Assembly (NCBI GenBank): GCA_021234155.1
Contig: JAJEKV010000046.1
Coordinates: forward strand, 9,369,012-9,433,011
Source of the DNA: Isoetes taiwanensis
Taxonomy: Eukaryota > Streptophyta > Lycopodiopsida > Isoetales > Isoetaceae
Direction: 5' to 3'
DNA length: 64,000 bases
Within the stretch, counting starts at the first letter, position 1. Each line of letters opens with the position of its first letter. Positions 1 through 12,005 of the stretch are shown here, in pieces. The notes beneath the pieces are model-generated. The model made no database searches and was not told where the DNA came from. It saw only the letters and a list, made by a program, of their open reading frames with translations. The position numbers were made by a program, and so were the translations under genes.

Positions 1-875
1 CCCCCGCTGTGTAGTGCTGAGTCACATCATAGCCTCCATAGCCCGGTGGGTTCCTATGCACAGGCCGCATCTAATAGGAACTAAGGGATCTACACTAGGA
101 GCATACTACATATGGCTCTAGGTCTCTACCCCCCTTCCCAATACAAGAGGAGCAAACATGATCAACCATCATCACATAGCATCATAACATGATAATCATC
201 ATAAGAACATCTTAACCTAATCATACATATCTAACTTACAGTTAGGGTTCCTTGATTAGGGTTCAAGATGTTGAATATGGGTTCTAGGATGGCTCTACTC
301 TAGCTACGAAATACTAACCCATCTGGAGTGCTAACTTCCAGATGGACTACTAAGAGCACCTGCTCCAGAAGCACTCCCTCCCAATCCTGGCGTCTCCACG
401 ATCTTCAAGGTGTTCGAGGTAGCTCCCACTCCTGCTGATGCACCCACGCTCTGGAGGCTGCCACGCTATGTCATGCCACAAATAGACGGTTCTCAAACGG
501 AGTTTCGAAAAGGGAAGGTTCCCAGACTGTTGGAGCCAGAAAAGAGGCCTAGGGTTAGGGTTTAGGCCTTTATAGGTTAGGGTTCACATGTTATGCCACG
601 TGGCTCCAATAGGGTAAGTCCGTGTGGCGGGTGCCCAATAGGTTAAGGCCACGTGGAAAATGGTCTTAACCTAAGGTTGGCTAAGTTATATGAATAACTT
701 AGTCATGCTCCCTAGTGCCACAATCTATGGTGTACAAGGCTATGAAAATAGACTTGTATAGTGACGGGTCCAGGAATATACGTATTCATAGCGTATATTC
801 CCCTGGAACGTCACATCATCCAAGATGACAGGATGTTGGAGGCTGCTGTAAGGTGGAGCCGGCGGTGGTTGGGCC
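1..875. other. No gene recognised; left flank of Mutator-like remnant
   Basis: I see no credible coding sequence here. The stretch is AT-rich, with short repeats such as TAGGGTT. Near its right end lies an imperfect inverted repeat around 767-803, with arms containing GAATATACG and CGTATATTC, just upstream of the transposase remnant. It could be part of the element's 5' untranslated region. No terminal inverted repeat could be assigned because the partner end was not identified. Confidence 0.4.
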
Positions 876-2127
876 ATGGATTCAACCTTCTGTACAAATC
901 TGTGGAAGTTTCCGCTGTACGGAGCCATTGTACCAATTGCCGGGGGTGTGGGGTTCCCAGTCTTTTACATGCTCTGTAGCGTAGAGGCCGACGGGGGGCA
1001 CCAGCGACATGCCCTGAAGATAGACTACGTCTTGTGTTTGAACGAATGGGCACAATCAGGCCTAGGTCAATCACCATTGACATGGACGGGTGTGAGCGAC
1101 GGGCTATCACCGAGGTCGTGTCAGAAGACCCATATTGTTGGGCAGACGGTGAGCATGTATGATGAGCGTGCATTGATTGTATCGCTAGATGGAAAACGAC
1201 ACTCATGGTTTTGCAAACAGGTTGCAGGCAATGTTCTTGCATGTTGGTTCCATGCAAAACGTGCGTGGCAAAAATATCTACTGCCACGCCTGGCCGGGGA
1301 GGTGCTAAAGAGAGACGTGGCTCTGCGACTGTCGAAATTGATGACGGAATCGAACGCCCACGCGTACCACCAACAGTTGGCACAATTTCAACTTGTCTAC
1401 GGACAAAACCACATCATACAAGGGTGAGTGCACAACGACGTCTGGTTCATACATCCTGACCCTGGGACAAACATCCTGACCCTGGTCGATGTAGGTACTT
1501 GAATCACAATTGGCTGAATGGGGCAACGTGGGATGGTAAATGGCAAAGACACAAACGGATGTTCAACCATGCAGATGTCGATACGACAAACTACGTGGAA
1601 GCGCACTGGAAAGTTCTGAAGATCCAAACCCTGCAGTGCAAAGTTAATATAAGGATGTACACGCTAGTGTCTCATCTCATAGGCTTTCCGGATGGGACCT
1701 TGTCAGCTGGAGGCACAATCTTGACTCGGTGCGAAGAAAGATGGAGTCTTGGTAAGTCTGCTCGGGTCTAACTCTTTCGTATTTTTTGTGCTTACGTCCG
1801 ACGCCGTAGACCCCTCATGCCGCTTTTTCTATCCAAATAGAGTTTGGACGCTATAGCACACGTTCATATCCGAAGAGACATGCGGGTGCTCACTCGCTTA
1901 TCCAATCCTTGGACGATAACCCCAACGCCATTCGCCTCGAAGATGCTACCGACGTCAGGTTATCTATGGCAAGCCAGTCAACGGCGGGTTTGAGATACAC
2001 TCAGCATATGAGAATGCGATATTGTGATTGCCCATGCCCCCATGCTGTGTGCAAACATCTCATAGCGGGAGACTACTTCCTTACCAGCAGCCACCCCACG
2101 TTGTACAATGAGCTATATCCCAACTGA
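876..2127 (+). pseudogene. Mutator-like (MULE) transposase remnant with SWIM zinc finger
   Basis: This is a decayed DNA transposase of the Mutator superfamily, which would cut and rejoin transposon ends in the nucleus. The first block (876-1427) starts MDSTFCTNLWKFPLYGAIVP, the usual MULE opening around the first catalytic Asp, and contains CWFHAKRAWQK, the conserved C-x2-H region. A second block (about 1499-1771) reads NHWLNGATWDGKW-like and then NHADVDTTNYVEAHWKVLK, typical of the segment after the catalytic core. A third block (about 1909-2127) has YCDCPCPHAVCKHL, a SWIM-type CxCx(n)CxH finger. The blocks lie in different frames and are separated by stops, some of which could be introns. 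The middle Asp region (around TWTGVSDGLSPR) is not convincing, so the copy is probably dead. Family assignment is firm; exon limits are not. Confidence 0.7.
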
Positions 2128-2552
2128 CAATTCATTCCGCCCATGCCTCCGAGATCGCCCGCACCCGCGAACGACGTCGATGTGCTAATCCCGTTGCTAC
2201 AATAGTGGGATGCGTTGCTCATGGCGAACAACACCGTCACGGGCCACCATGCGTAATCGCCGATGCTCTTGACCCAGCAGAGGTGCGTGACATGATTTCC
2301 AAGGTTCGCGCGTAGATCCGATTCTATAGAGATGCGGTACCCCACGGTTCACGTCTACCATGGCAGGTACGACGGACAGCAAGAACATGCCCGCAGTGGA
2401 GTCCACAGATGGCGTGCAAGGGCCACCGTATCGAGGGACCAACCCCCACGACCTCGCCGCCGCGGCGAGGACCACCGCGGAAGCTGATGGGGCATCACTC
2501 ATAATTAGGTTCATTAGGCTGTAATAGGGTCCACTTTTTTTGCTGCCGTTAC

Positions 2553-2813
2553 ATGTGTGCGCAACTAACACACGTTTACTTTGATGCAGCAATGGAAGAT
2601 GGGCACGCCTCGCAACGAGAAGATGGACAGGGTTCACGAACCCCCTCTCTGACAGGTGGTGATGCCGAGAAAGCATACATGAAGTGGTTGGAGGTGTACG
2701 ATTTCAACCACGAGGTAGCGGACGGTTGCTCGTGTGAAGCAGAGGGCTGGCGCATAGTCGACGCCCTAAGAGACAGCATTGCAACCATGGTCGAGCTTCG
2801 AGATAAGTTGTGA
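2553..2813 (+). CDS. Small hypothetical ORF downstream of the MULE transposase
   Basis: An 86-codon ATG frame follows the SWIM block by about 430 bases on the same strand. The product is acidic and hydrophilic, with no domain I recognise. It could be the last exon of the transposase gene or a chance frame in GC-rich DNA. The plus-strand DNA from 2130 to 2550 has no clear coding signal. Confidence 0.2.
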   Translation: MCAQLTHVYFDAAMEDGHASQREDGQGSRTPSLTGGDAEKAYMKWLEVYDFNHEVADGCSCEAEGWRIVDALRDSIATMVELRDKL

Positions 2814-3228
2814 AACTTACCTCGAGAAGCAAGCAAGGATGAGGTGGCTGACCCGAGCCGGTAATCTAACAAGCCCCCGAACGAAGTTCGAATGGGCTTG
2901 TGACCAAAATGAGTCCACCGTGGGATCGCCTCGCCCCGCCAGCCAGGCTCCCGTGTCACCGCCCTCCCAGTGACCTTCCATGTGTAATATTACACACAAT
3001 ACTTAAGTACTGTACAAGTGACACTTTATAATTTTGAAGTGGACAGTTGTAACTATGTAAACCATTTAACCATTTAAGCAACCTTTTAGTCAAAAAAAGC
3101 TCAATTAGCACTAACAGTGACCACCGAGTCTTTGTCGGTACCAGTACACCCTACAATAAAGCAGCCCGACTACTACAGGCCACTCACTCCTAAACTGTCG
3201 CACATCCTGCGCGGTGTACCAGGCCCTG

Positions 3229-5407
3229 CTAAGCGGCACAATTAAGTCCCCCCGGTTTGCCACACGACGTCGCCGCGAGCTGCCGCATGATGAAGCCAAT
3301 ATGCATGCCGCAGGTGTTGTTGTCGACCGTAATGCGGCACAACGCCGTCCGCATCGCCCCCAATTGGATGTACCCCGCTGGTGCCCCCAATCGCTCAAAG
3401 AGCCAAGCCGTCGCGCTGTACAAAGACACTGCAGGTGAGATCACGACAATGGAGCACATGGGCGCATGAGGTGGGCACAAGAAACACTCACGAGCGAAGC
3501 GCGGGGAGGTGGAGGCGTACTCCTGAGACGCCTGGGCGTGTAGGCAGGTTGTCGAAGTACCACCAGCCCACATGATCGTCATCTCCAAGGCCCAGGCGGC
3601 CGCGCAGGTCCGCGTCTCGTACGAGGGTAACGAGCATCCAATGGCCACTGCATGCCAAAGATGTAATATTTTCAACTCTGCTATGTGCACGTTTAAGCTG
3701 GAAATGACCTTTCGAATTGAAACTAAAGCAAAGAACTGCGTACTTATTTTGTGACGATGGGCCATAGGACCGCATCGGAAATGTACCCGGTCCGATGATG
3801 CTCAGCAGAAGAAGGTGGGAGACGCCTCCTCGGGGACACGTTGTGTGTCTCCGACCGACGTCGTGATAGACCGCGAGGGTCCACCATCAACAACTCGCGA
3901 TGCTCCGCTTCGGGTAGCATGTGTCGCAAGGCGCTGCATACATGGAACTCCAGTGGTTAGATGTCGACGACGATACATACAAACTAAAACGGACACGTAC
4001 CTCATCAGCACTCGAATGTGTCCCTCCTCCCACTATCCATCGAGTGTGCAAGCCTCGATGAGGTCAAGTGTGAGTTGTATGCCGCATGATGGCCCGGCGC
4101 CCTCCTGCAGCACGCTATCCGACGCCCTGCTCGCGACCGTGGCAAGATGCTCGGTGATCTACTGGCCGTAGAAGTGGGTGAACACCCTAACCTCCTCCCA
4201 GAAGAGGGACTGAAGCTGCAACCTGGCCGGGATCTGCAAGTGCTCGGGGAACTGTGCCGACCTTCTGTGGGGCTGGGACCAACCTCGAATGGGTACACAC
4301 ACCAGGTAGCTCCAGATAGTGTGCCTGTCAAACTCTCCAAGGTGGTACATGAAGAAACCACGTGCTCGGTCTCTCATCCATGCCTCAGTTCCCTCGACAC
4401 TGCGATCAGGCGGAAATGGCGAGGTCAAAGCGTGTGCCATACCCGTGCCTGCCATTGCGGTCCTCACAATGTCGTCGAAGACTTGGCGGCCCCTAGGCGG
4501 GTCAGCCCTGTCACCGCGCAAGCGCCCTATGGAAGGAGGGGTGGCCATATAGAGATCAGCCGGCAGCGGACCTGTCCCATGAGAGGAGCCTGTGTCTGAC
4601 CCCTGACTGGAACTGGTCCATGTCGGCCTGCAATTCATAATCCTCTCGGGCGAAGGAGGGATCAGTAGGAGTGTGGACGCTGCCAGCTACAGAAACTGGT
4701 GGCGAAGATGGACCCGCTTCGTAACCTGGATGAGACTCCCATATCCTGAGGAGCTCAGCTAGCAGCTCCTGTTCTGTGGGCAAATGGCCACCCATCCTCT
4801 GTGCAATGGCCCAGTCATTGAGAAGGGCATGTGCGGTCCAGTCTTCCTGCCGGACGCCACCTGTGGCACTAGCTCTGGCTCTAATGCAACCTTCATAAAA
4901 GGGCTGCATCCTCTCGCGCTCCCGCCTGTGCTGTGTGCTGGCCTCGTGGAACATGGCGTCCGGACCCTCTGGAAAGGCATCCAAGGCGGCCTCTGGGGTT
5001 AGGACATGCTGTAGGCGCATTGTTGTTGCGCCTTGCCTCCTCGCTTCTCTGTATCTGGCGGCAGCCTCCAACATACGCGCGGCCTTGGCAGGATCTTCTC
5101 GTCGTCGAGCTGCCCTCTCCCGCTCGGACACCACTCTATCTGCAATTCGCGGTGTCGCGGACCGTGGCCCGGAATGTCTGTCGGTGGGCCACCATAGATC
5201 TGGGTGGTGGCTCTGGTGGTGGCCCCATGCTCCGTCACGCGTCAGACCCAGAAATCCAGGGTCACGACGTATCCTGTCGACATAGTGAGTGCAGCCATGT
5301 GCAGTGCAAATCCACCGCTGGGCAACGGTAGGGCCCCGGCCGCTTTCAACCGACGTCACCCTTCTTACAAGGCACCAAATGCCGTGGTATTCCCTGCAAC
5401 AAAACAA
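3229..5407 (-). pseudogene. Ulp1-like (C48) cysteine protease remnant, probably carried by a MULE
   Basis: On the minus strand, a long open stretch (5407-4556, about 283 codons, charged and rich in Arg and Glu) is followed by further open blocks (4638-4159, 4011-3744) and then a recognisable protease core. Around 3650-3540 the frame reads GHWMLVTLV and, later, GWWYFDNLPTRPG, matching the catalytic His block (HW) and the Asp block (YFD) of SUMO-protease-like enzymes. Another frame (3330-3240) has DNNTCGMHIGFIMRQL, matching the catalytic Cys block. The acceptor GCATGCAG just before the HW block and the donor GTGAGT with acceptor CACCTGCAG between Asp and Cys blocks look like introns, but the joined frames do not agree, so the gene is probably broken. 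Ulp1-like genes carried inside MULEs (Kaonashi elements) are known in angiosperms. It is convergent with the transposase remnant on the other strand. Confidence 0.5.
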
Positions 5408-6224
5408 ATACAGTTAACAGGCACACACAACAGACCTAGCTGGTTAAGACAATGGGAGTTGGCGTACCATTCGACGATGCTGCCGATGCGTCTAGGAAGA
5501 CCGGCGCCGCTCTGCAGGCCAAACGGCAGGGGACGCTCCTCCATGCCAACTGGTGGAACTGCATCTGAGTAAGACATGGTCGCTGACGGTCTCGAATAGA
5601 TATCTGAGTTATAGGTGAACATGAACACATGCCACATTTTAATGTCGAGCTGACTAGGATGAAGGCTATAAAAGACTAAGAAAAGATATATGTTTGCATC
5701 GGCCACGATAACAACCTATTGAAAGGTATTGGGCATTGGGCAATACCTGAGTACAAACCTATTGAAGCATTGGGCATTACTACATTTTGTAGCATTGTTG
5801 GAGTTTCTAGTTCCATATTGTATATTTGGACTTGAAATTAAATTATTAACTCTTTACTTGCTCTCTCTCAATTTTTTCCTATTATAATTTTGAGATGCCA
5901 TGGAAGGCACAAACACCAATCTCATTTTAGTGGCAAATGCTTCAGATTATTTTGTAGACTAGGTGTCCCCACTTCTTTTATGTCCCCACTTGGGTTTTGT
6001 ATAAGATCTAAGTTATGCAAAATATCATATAAAACTTGGATAGTGATGAGGTCTACACTAGTGTAATATGTGGAATAGAGAAGGTGAAATTCAAAGTCCT
6101 TATATCATTTGCAAAGAAAATACTCTACCACATATTATCATTCAATTTGCCATATACTAGGGGGAAGTCCATATTGTTATGCACTTGGTTTAAAAGGTGT
6201 ATATGATAAATCATCACATACAAT

Positions 6225-6284
6225 ATCTCATTCCCGCATAAGGGATGCAACATCTCATTCCCGCATAAGGGATGCAACATCTCA
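6225..6284. repeat. 27-bp tandem repeat, about 2.2 copies
   Basis: The unit begins ATCTCATTCCCGCATAAGGG and ends ATGCAAC. It is repeated head to tail at 6225 and 6252, with a partial third copy. It probably arose by replication slippage and has no visible function. Confidence 0.85.
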
Positions 6285-7694
6285 TCTATTGAATCTATTA
6301 TCTATTCAATATGTTTCTCCAATTGATTAAATATTTTCTACCTCATGCATTTTATTAGTCGCACAATGCCTCCTTAACATAGCCATGTCCTAATAAGCTT
6401 CTCAAAGCCCTTATTCCTATGGAAAAGTAGCATTCAACAGTAGTACATCATATGATTTCCTTAGCTTTTGGTACATTTTATCATTAGTTTGATGTTGTCA
6501 GCTATGTTGCCAATCTGACCTGGGGTTCGCCCAGGCAAACCCGGTGGGGTTCTGGGTACGCCGTACCGGCAGCAATCCTGACCTTGGCATTTTTGACCTC
6601 CATCTTCTCCTTTTCATTGGCCATAACCTCACCTTTGACTACTTCACCCTCATTTTGCTCGATTTATGTTGATTCCCGTTAACCTTAATCTCAATTCTCC
6701 CTCTTAACCTTGCTCTTGTTTGTGCTAACATGTCTACTTCTTCCTGTCATGGCTTTAGGCATGTGGTATTCTTTTTCTTATGACATCAACACCCATGTCT
6801 ACGCTGCTAACTTGCGCCCGACCTACACTTCCTTTTTTGACTTTCCTCTTGATTTGTGCTGACATATCTGCCACTTCTACTTCAATCTCCTCCCTATTTC
6901 ATCGCACACTTTGGGAGTTCTTGGGGGGTTCCACAGGATGCTGCGTGCGCTCACGGTCGCTGGCGCCATGGAATAAAATAACGGCCAAGGTTAGCCAAAT
7001 GGCTATTTTGCAGCAGTGTTGCCAAGAAAAACGGCTAAAGTAAATGGAAAAACTACCCAAAAAAAAGAAAATTTTAGCCCAATTTTTTTGCTGCCCAAGT
7101 GAGTTTTTAGATTGAATAGCCAAACCTTTACCTCCAGACATATTCATCAGGACATCAATTAGCTAAACCTAAGATAGAATGGGCTTGGAAAAATGGATAG
7201 ATTAGCTCAAAATTCAACACCAATGTATGTACTAACTTTAAGAAATTTCAAATAGGGTTTATATTTTTATTTTTTTTTCCACTTTCTTTCTTGTTCCAAG
7301 TACAAAGTTGAAGCATTAGAGGAAAAGGAACAATGTAGTCCCTTTTTTAGGTTTTTGAACATGTTCATGTATGTTTGTGCGTTGATTTATGTATTTACAA
7401 TAAATTCAATGTCTTTGCCAGAGTGCTTGGATTTTTTTAAATTACTATAGCGTGATGGCTAATATTTGCCTTTCCATTTTGTGAAAGTTTAGCCAAAAGC
7501 AAGAAACTGTGATGGAGAAAAACCATTTAGTTTAGCCAAGTGTTAGAAACTTCTAGCCCCAATTTGAAGGTAGTTTAGCTAAACCTATTTTGGCTACATT
7601 AAAATATAGGAGTAGTAATTTATTCCATGGCTGGCGCTCCTCTTCTTCTCACTCTCGCTACGTGCTTCGTGACCCAACTCCAGCTTGGAGGTTT

Positions 7695-7839
<145 letters not shown>

Positions 7840-8525
7840 GTCGTTCCATTTAAATTTTTTGAGACCTTTTCTGTCCCATTAAAGTATTTTGTGACATGTT
7901 TTCCACCTCTTTGTCCTTTGTGGCTAACTTTCGTATAGGTATATTATGTATTTGGTTTTGGTCCTATACTTGGATTTGAATATTTGGGGTTGCGTTTAAG
8001 ATTTTTTCTTCTTTTTTGGCATGATCATCCGGAAGCTCTAGTGTTTGTTGGTTCCTTTGTTCACTTTATTAGGCCACGTTAGCTCCACTTTGTCATATTC
8101 GCGCGCATGAGGGCTTCTCTTTCCGTGCATAGCTCTGCTCACAATATGTAACATTCCATACTCATCGTGTTTTCATTTCCTTTAACATGTACTTTCCTTC
8201 GTTGGCTTTGTTATTATAGACCATCTGTACGGCACTAGCTTTGCTCACAATATGTCCTTCTACGTTGTCATTCTACCATATGGCTAACCTCCTAGCACTC
8301 CACTGGGACCTCGCCGCCGTTGACCAGGAACTTCATTTCTAGCTAGCTGTTGAGCTCTTTTTTCACAGTGCATTGTGCTATCATTGTGCATTGTACTATC
8401 ATTATACATCATATTTTGCTATTTAGCTGTGTCTGGATGTGCCAAATATTGCGTTTGACACTCCATTGCAATTTTGTGACATGGTTTTCTATTGGACCAT
8501 TTTTGTGGGTGGTCTTTGTTTATTT

Positions 8526-8795
8526 CCACCTTGATGGTGACGCACATTTCTATTTATCATGTTGTCTTCCGCCCGCTGGGTGACGCTTTTTCTCCACCCT
8601 CCGGGTGATGCTGTTTATTTCCCCCTCGAGGGTGACACATATTTCTTTTTACATGATTGTTATCCACCCGTTGGGTGACACTTCTCCACCCTATGGGTGA
8701 TGCTATCTCCACCTGCGGGTGATGCTGTTTATTTCCACCTCGAGGGTGACGCATATTTCTTTTTACGTAATTGTTTTCCACCCGTTGGGTGATGC
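8526..8795. repeat. Array of nine degenerate mini-hairpins (CCACC...GGGTGAYGC)
   Basis: A short inverted motif of the form CCACC(C)-N3/4-GGGTGA(T/C)GC occurs about nine times in 270 bases, with variable pyrimidine-rich spacers. Examples begin at about 8526, 8570, 8594, 8621, 8660, 8685, 8711, 8735 and 8778. The loop differs between copies (GTT, TCC, TCGA, TAT, GCG) while the stems are kept. The array ends 15 bases before the LTR element at 8811. Function unknown. Confidence 0.75.
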
Positions 8796-8810
8796 TCTCT
8801 TTTTTTCTGC

Positions 8811-9451
8811 TGTTGACCGGGTTTTTGGCACCCAGTCAACATGAAAAAAGAAAAAGAAAGAGAACTATTGGAAGGGGGGGTCAATTATAAAGCCCAAATA
8901 TTGTAAAGGTCTAAGGCACCAAAAATTTAACGGGCCTAGATCTAGTTGTTTAAATTTAAGGGCTTCTAAGATTTTTGTTAGTGGTTGAAGGGGGGTACAT
9001 TATCTAAGGCTAGGATGAAGAGGCAGAAATGAAGGGTAAAGATGAAGAGGCAAAAAATAATGGTGGAGATGAAGTGGTTGAGATGGATGGATGAGATTAA
9101 GGGGCAAGAATTATAAAAGGAAAATGAGGAGCATGAGCTCTCTCTCTGCCCCTGATCCACGATTCTTGAGAGGATTCAGAGACCTCTCTTGATCATGGAT
9201 TCAGAGGCCCTCCATGTTTCAGAGGCATGGAGGGCTATTTACATTGTATTTCCTTCTTTTGTTCTTATAGATTGAAGATTATTTTGGGCCCAAGATTTTT
9301 CTTTATTTCTTGCTTCTGTCCAATCCATTCTAATCCATTGTGTTTTGCATTGTAGCAGCCCTCTCATTCTTTATCTTGCAGCATCAAATTTGATCTTGAT
9401 TCTTGCCTCTTGAGGCCACTTGTTGGGGATTGTGGGGAAAATCCGTCAACA
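8811..9451 (+). repeat. 5' LTR of the non-coding LTR element
   Basis: Begins TGTTGACCGGG and ends CCGTCAACA. The first 31 bases form an inverted repeat (TGTTGACCGGGT, loop TTTTGGC, ACCCAGTCAACA) with one mismatch in this copy. The match to 11365-12005 is nearly complete. Confidence 0.95.
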
Positions 9452-9454
9452 AAA

Positions 9455-9472
9455 TGGAGGTTCTACCGAGAT
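9455..9472 (+). promoter_or_regulatory. Putative tRNA primer-binding site
   Basis: TGGAGGTTCTACCGAGAT lies three bases inside the 5' LTR and starts with TGG, the complement of the tRNA CCA end. The gypsy element at 52280 has the equivalent TGGAGGTCATACCGAGAT at the same place. I could not assign the tRNA. Confidence 0.7.
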
Positions 9473-9540
9473 GTAATCTTCCCCAAGATCATTCTTGGTG
9501 CTGTTTTCATTCTGCCATTGTTTTCATTCTGCCATGTTTA

Positions 9541-9670
9541 TCAGTCTGTTTCTTTCCATTGCCTTTACCACAATCCGTTTCTTTCCATTGCCTTTGCCAT
9601 TTCTTTCTGTTTCTTTCCATTGCCTTTACCACACAATCTGTTTCTTTCCATTGCCTTTGCCATTTCTTTT
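9541..9670. repeat. Tandem repeat inside the non-coding element
   Basis: Four to five copies of a unit of about 30 bases containing GTTTCTTTCCATTGCCTTT follow one another, differing in the spacer. The Phe/Leu-rich frames through it reflect the repeat, not a gene. Confidence 0.85.
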
Positions 9671-11021
9671 TGATTTGCAATCTGCCATGTTCGCTGCCCG
9701 CTACCTGGATCTGTCAAGAAAGGAGAACAAAGAAAAAGTCGTTGTTGAAGATGCTACAGAAAGAATACCCTGAAGAAAGAATGCATGAAAATGCTGCAGA
9801 AAATGCTTCTTGAATATTTCAGGAGAGCCAGCAAGAAGCCAGCCCTCCATCTCATTCTACTGCATCTAAGCCTTGCTTGTTGGAAGCTGCAAATTAAGGT
9901 GAAAGAAGAGAGCTTCATCTCTGTCTTGTTTTCTGTTGCTGGCTTGCACACAAAACCGTTGCCCTTGCATTACATTTGCAAAAAAACCATGGTCAAAAGC
10001 TCTGCAAAAAAAATCGCATGCAAAAAAGAATGGGTTTCGCTTCGTTGCATCCTTTGTCGCCATGGTTCTGTTCCTACAAGCAGAAAATGAGAGAATATCA
10101 AGAAAAAGGGGTAGGAGAAAAGAAGGAATTGAAGATCTGCCATAGCTGCCGCTGCCCATCCCATTGCTGCTCCTTGCCTCTGCTCTGTGCCTTGCTGCCG
10201 GACCTGTAAAGAAAAGAAATCAAAGGATGAAAGTAAAGCTCCATTCCGTCCGCCGCCATAGCCTCCTGTTCACTGTCGCCCGTGCACAGAAATAAGTACA
10301 GAAGAAAAAATTTTGTTTGCCCTTTCTTGGAACTATTGCCACGTCTACCTTTTTTTACCACATCTCCTATCTTTGCAATTTTTTTCCATTTGCCCTTACG
10401 TTGCTTTTTCCCACTTCTTATTCTTCTTGCTTTTTTATAGCCCACCCACCTTTTGATTCTTTTTTAATGCCCACTCACTATTCTCACCACTTATCACGTA
10501 CCACTTGTTATTTTTCCTCTTTTTATGCCTTGGCCACACGTTAGCCCATTTTTTTATTTTCTCCTTTCATTTCTTTTTCTAACCTTTGTTTTCTTTTAAC
10601 CTTTGCTTTTCATGTTTTTTATTTTTTCCTTTCATCTCATGCTCTAACCTTTGCTTTCCATTTTTTCACCCTTTCATTTATTTTCTAACATTTGCTTCCA
10701 ATTTTTTATATTTTCTCACCCTTTCATTCCATTTTCTAATCATTGCTTTCATTTTTTTGCTAATATTTTCTCACCCTTGCAACAATGTTTCTTTACCATT
10801 TTTTTCCTTGTCTAAAAATTATGGTCCATCCTTGTTGCCTCAAAACATCATTTGTGCCCTATTGCTACACCATTGCCACAATATTTTGTTTGGGTGCCGC
10901 CCCTTTTTTCCTTATATCATTTTTGCCAAAAAATATAGCCATCTTGCTCCAAGCATTACATGTGTCTTTCCCCAAAACCCAAAATTACCATTGATTTTCT
11001 ATTATCATGACACTCATTATA

Positions 11022-11240
11022 TGGTGTTGGAGTACACCCTAAAACCTCCAAATTTCTATCATCATTCTATGGTACACTCAAAAACCTCCAAATATTATTA
11101 TTCTATGTTGTTGGAGTACACCCTAAAACCTCCGAAGTTTTATTATCATTCTATGGTGTTGGAGTACACCCTAAAACCTCCAAATATTATTATTATTCTA
11201 TGGTGTTGGAGTACACCCTAAAACCTCCAAATTATTATTA
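11022..11240. repeat. Tandem repeat, about five copies, unit of roughly 47 bp
   Basis: Copies contain GTTGGAGTACACCCTAAAAC followed by CTCCAAAT and an ATT-rich spacer. They lie near the 3' end of the internal region, before the polypurine stretch. Upstream (10560-10790) another loose array of CTTTCATT/CTAACCTTTGC units occurs. Confidence 0.85.
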
Positions 11241-11364
11241 TCATCATTTTTCGAGTTCGAAGTCTCGGATATCAAAACTTCGGTTGTGTTCCTTATTGAG
11301 TCTTGGGACCAACTATTGTACTAAATGGGCCGAGGGGACCGGCCCATTTTTTGTTTGGGCGAGA

Positions 11365-12005
11365 TGTTGACCGGGTTTTTGGCACCCGGTCAACATGAAA
11401 AAAAAGAAAAGAAAGAGAACTATTGGAAGGGGGGGTCAATTATAAAGCCCAAATATTGTAAAGGTGTAAGGCACCAAAAAATTAACGGGCCTAGATCTAG
11501 TTGTTTAAATTTAAGGGCTTCTAAGATTTTTGTTAGTGGTTGAAGGGGGGTACATTATCTAAGGCTAGGATGAAGAGGCAGAAATGAAGGGTAAAGATGA
11601 AGAGGCAAAAAATAATGGTGGAGATGAAGTGGTTGAGATGGATGGATGAGATTAAGGGGCAAGAATTATAAAAGGAAAATGAGGAGCACGAGCTCCCTCT
11701 CTCCCCCTGATCCACGATTCTTGAGAGGGTTCAGAGACCTCTCCTGCTCATGGATTCAGAGGCCCTCCATGTTTCAGAGGCATGGAGGACTATTTACATT
11801 GTATTTCCTTCTTTTGTTCTTATAGATTGAAGATATTTTGGGCCCAAGATTTTTCTTTATTTCTTGCTTCTGTCCAATCCATTCTAATCCATTGTGTTTT
11901 GCATTGTAGCAGCCCTCTCATTCTTTATCTTGCAGCATCAAATTTGATCTTGATTCTTGCCTCTTGAGGCCACTTGTTGGGGATTGTGGGGAAAATCCGT
12001 CAACA
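11365..12005 (+). repeat. 3' LTR of the non-coding LTR element
   Basis: Starts TGTTGACCGGGT and carries a perfect 12-bp inverted repeat at its very start (right arm ACCCGGTCAACA). It ends CCGTCAACA followed by the target duplication TCTGC. It is preceded by a purine-rich stretch and GGGCGAGA. Confidence 0.95.

Larger units (their letters stand above)
8811..12005 (+). mobile_element. Non-coding LTR retrotransposon (LARD-like), complete
   Basis: Two 641-bp direct repeats (8811-9451 and 11365-12005) flank 1.9 kb of internal DNA with no gag or pol. The 5-bp target duplication TCTGC is present at 8806-8810 and 12006-12010. Directly inside the left LTR is a primer-site-like TGGAGGTTCTACCGAGAT (9455-9472); directly before the right LTR is GAGGGGACC...TTTGGGCGAGA. 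Both match the corresponding sites of the gypsy element at 52280. The internal region is built largely from pyrimidine-rich tandem arrays. The element must have been copied by enzymes supplied by another element. Near-identical LTRs indicate a recent insertion. Confidence 0.92.

Noticed and set aside
9403-10209. Several frames of 70-136 codons in the 8.8-12.0 kb LTR element
   Set aside because: They are composed of tandem repeats and low-complexity Phe/Leu/Lys-rich sequence, and overlap in all frames. The element has no gag or pol homology.
10586-11221. A 211-codon frame rich in Phe and repeated YTLKPP
   Set aside because: It translates tandem pyrimidine-rich repeats and the 47-bp repeat array, not a domain.
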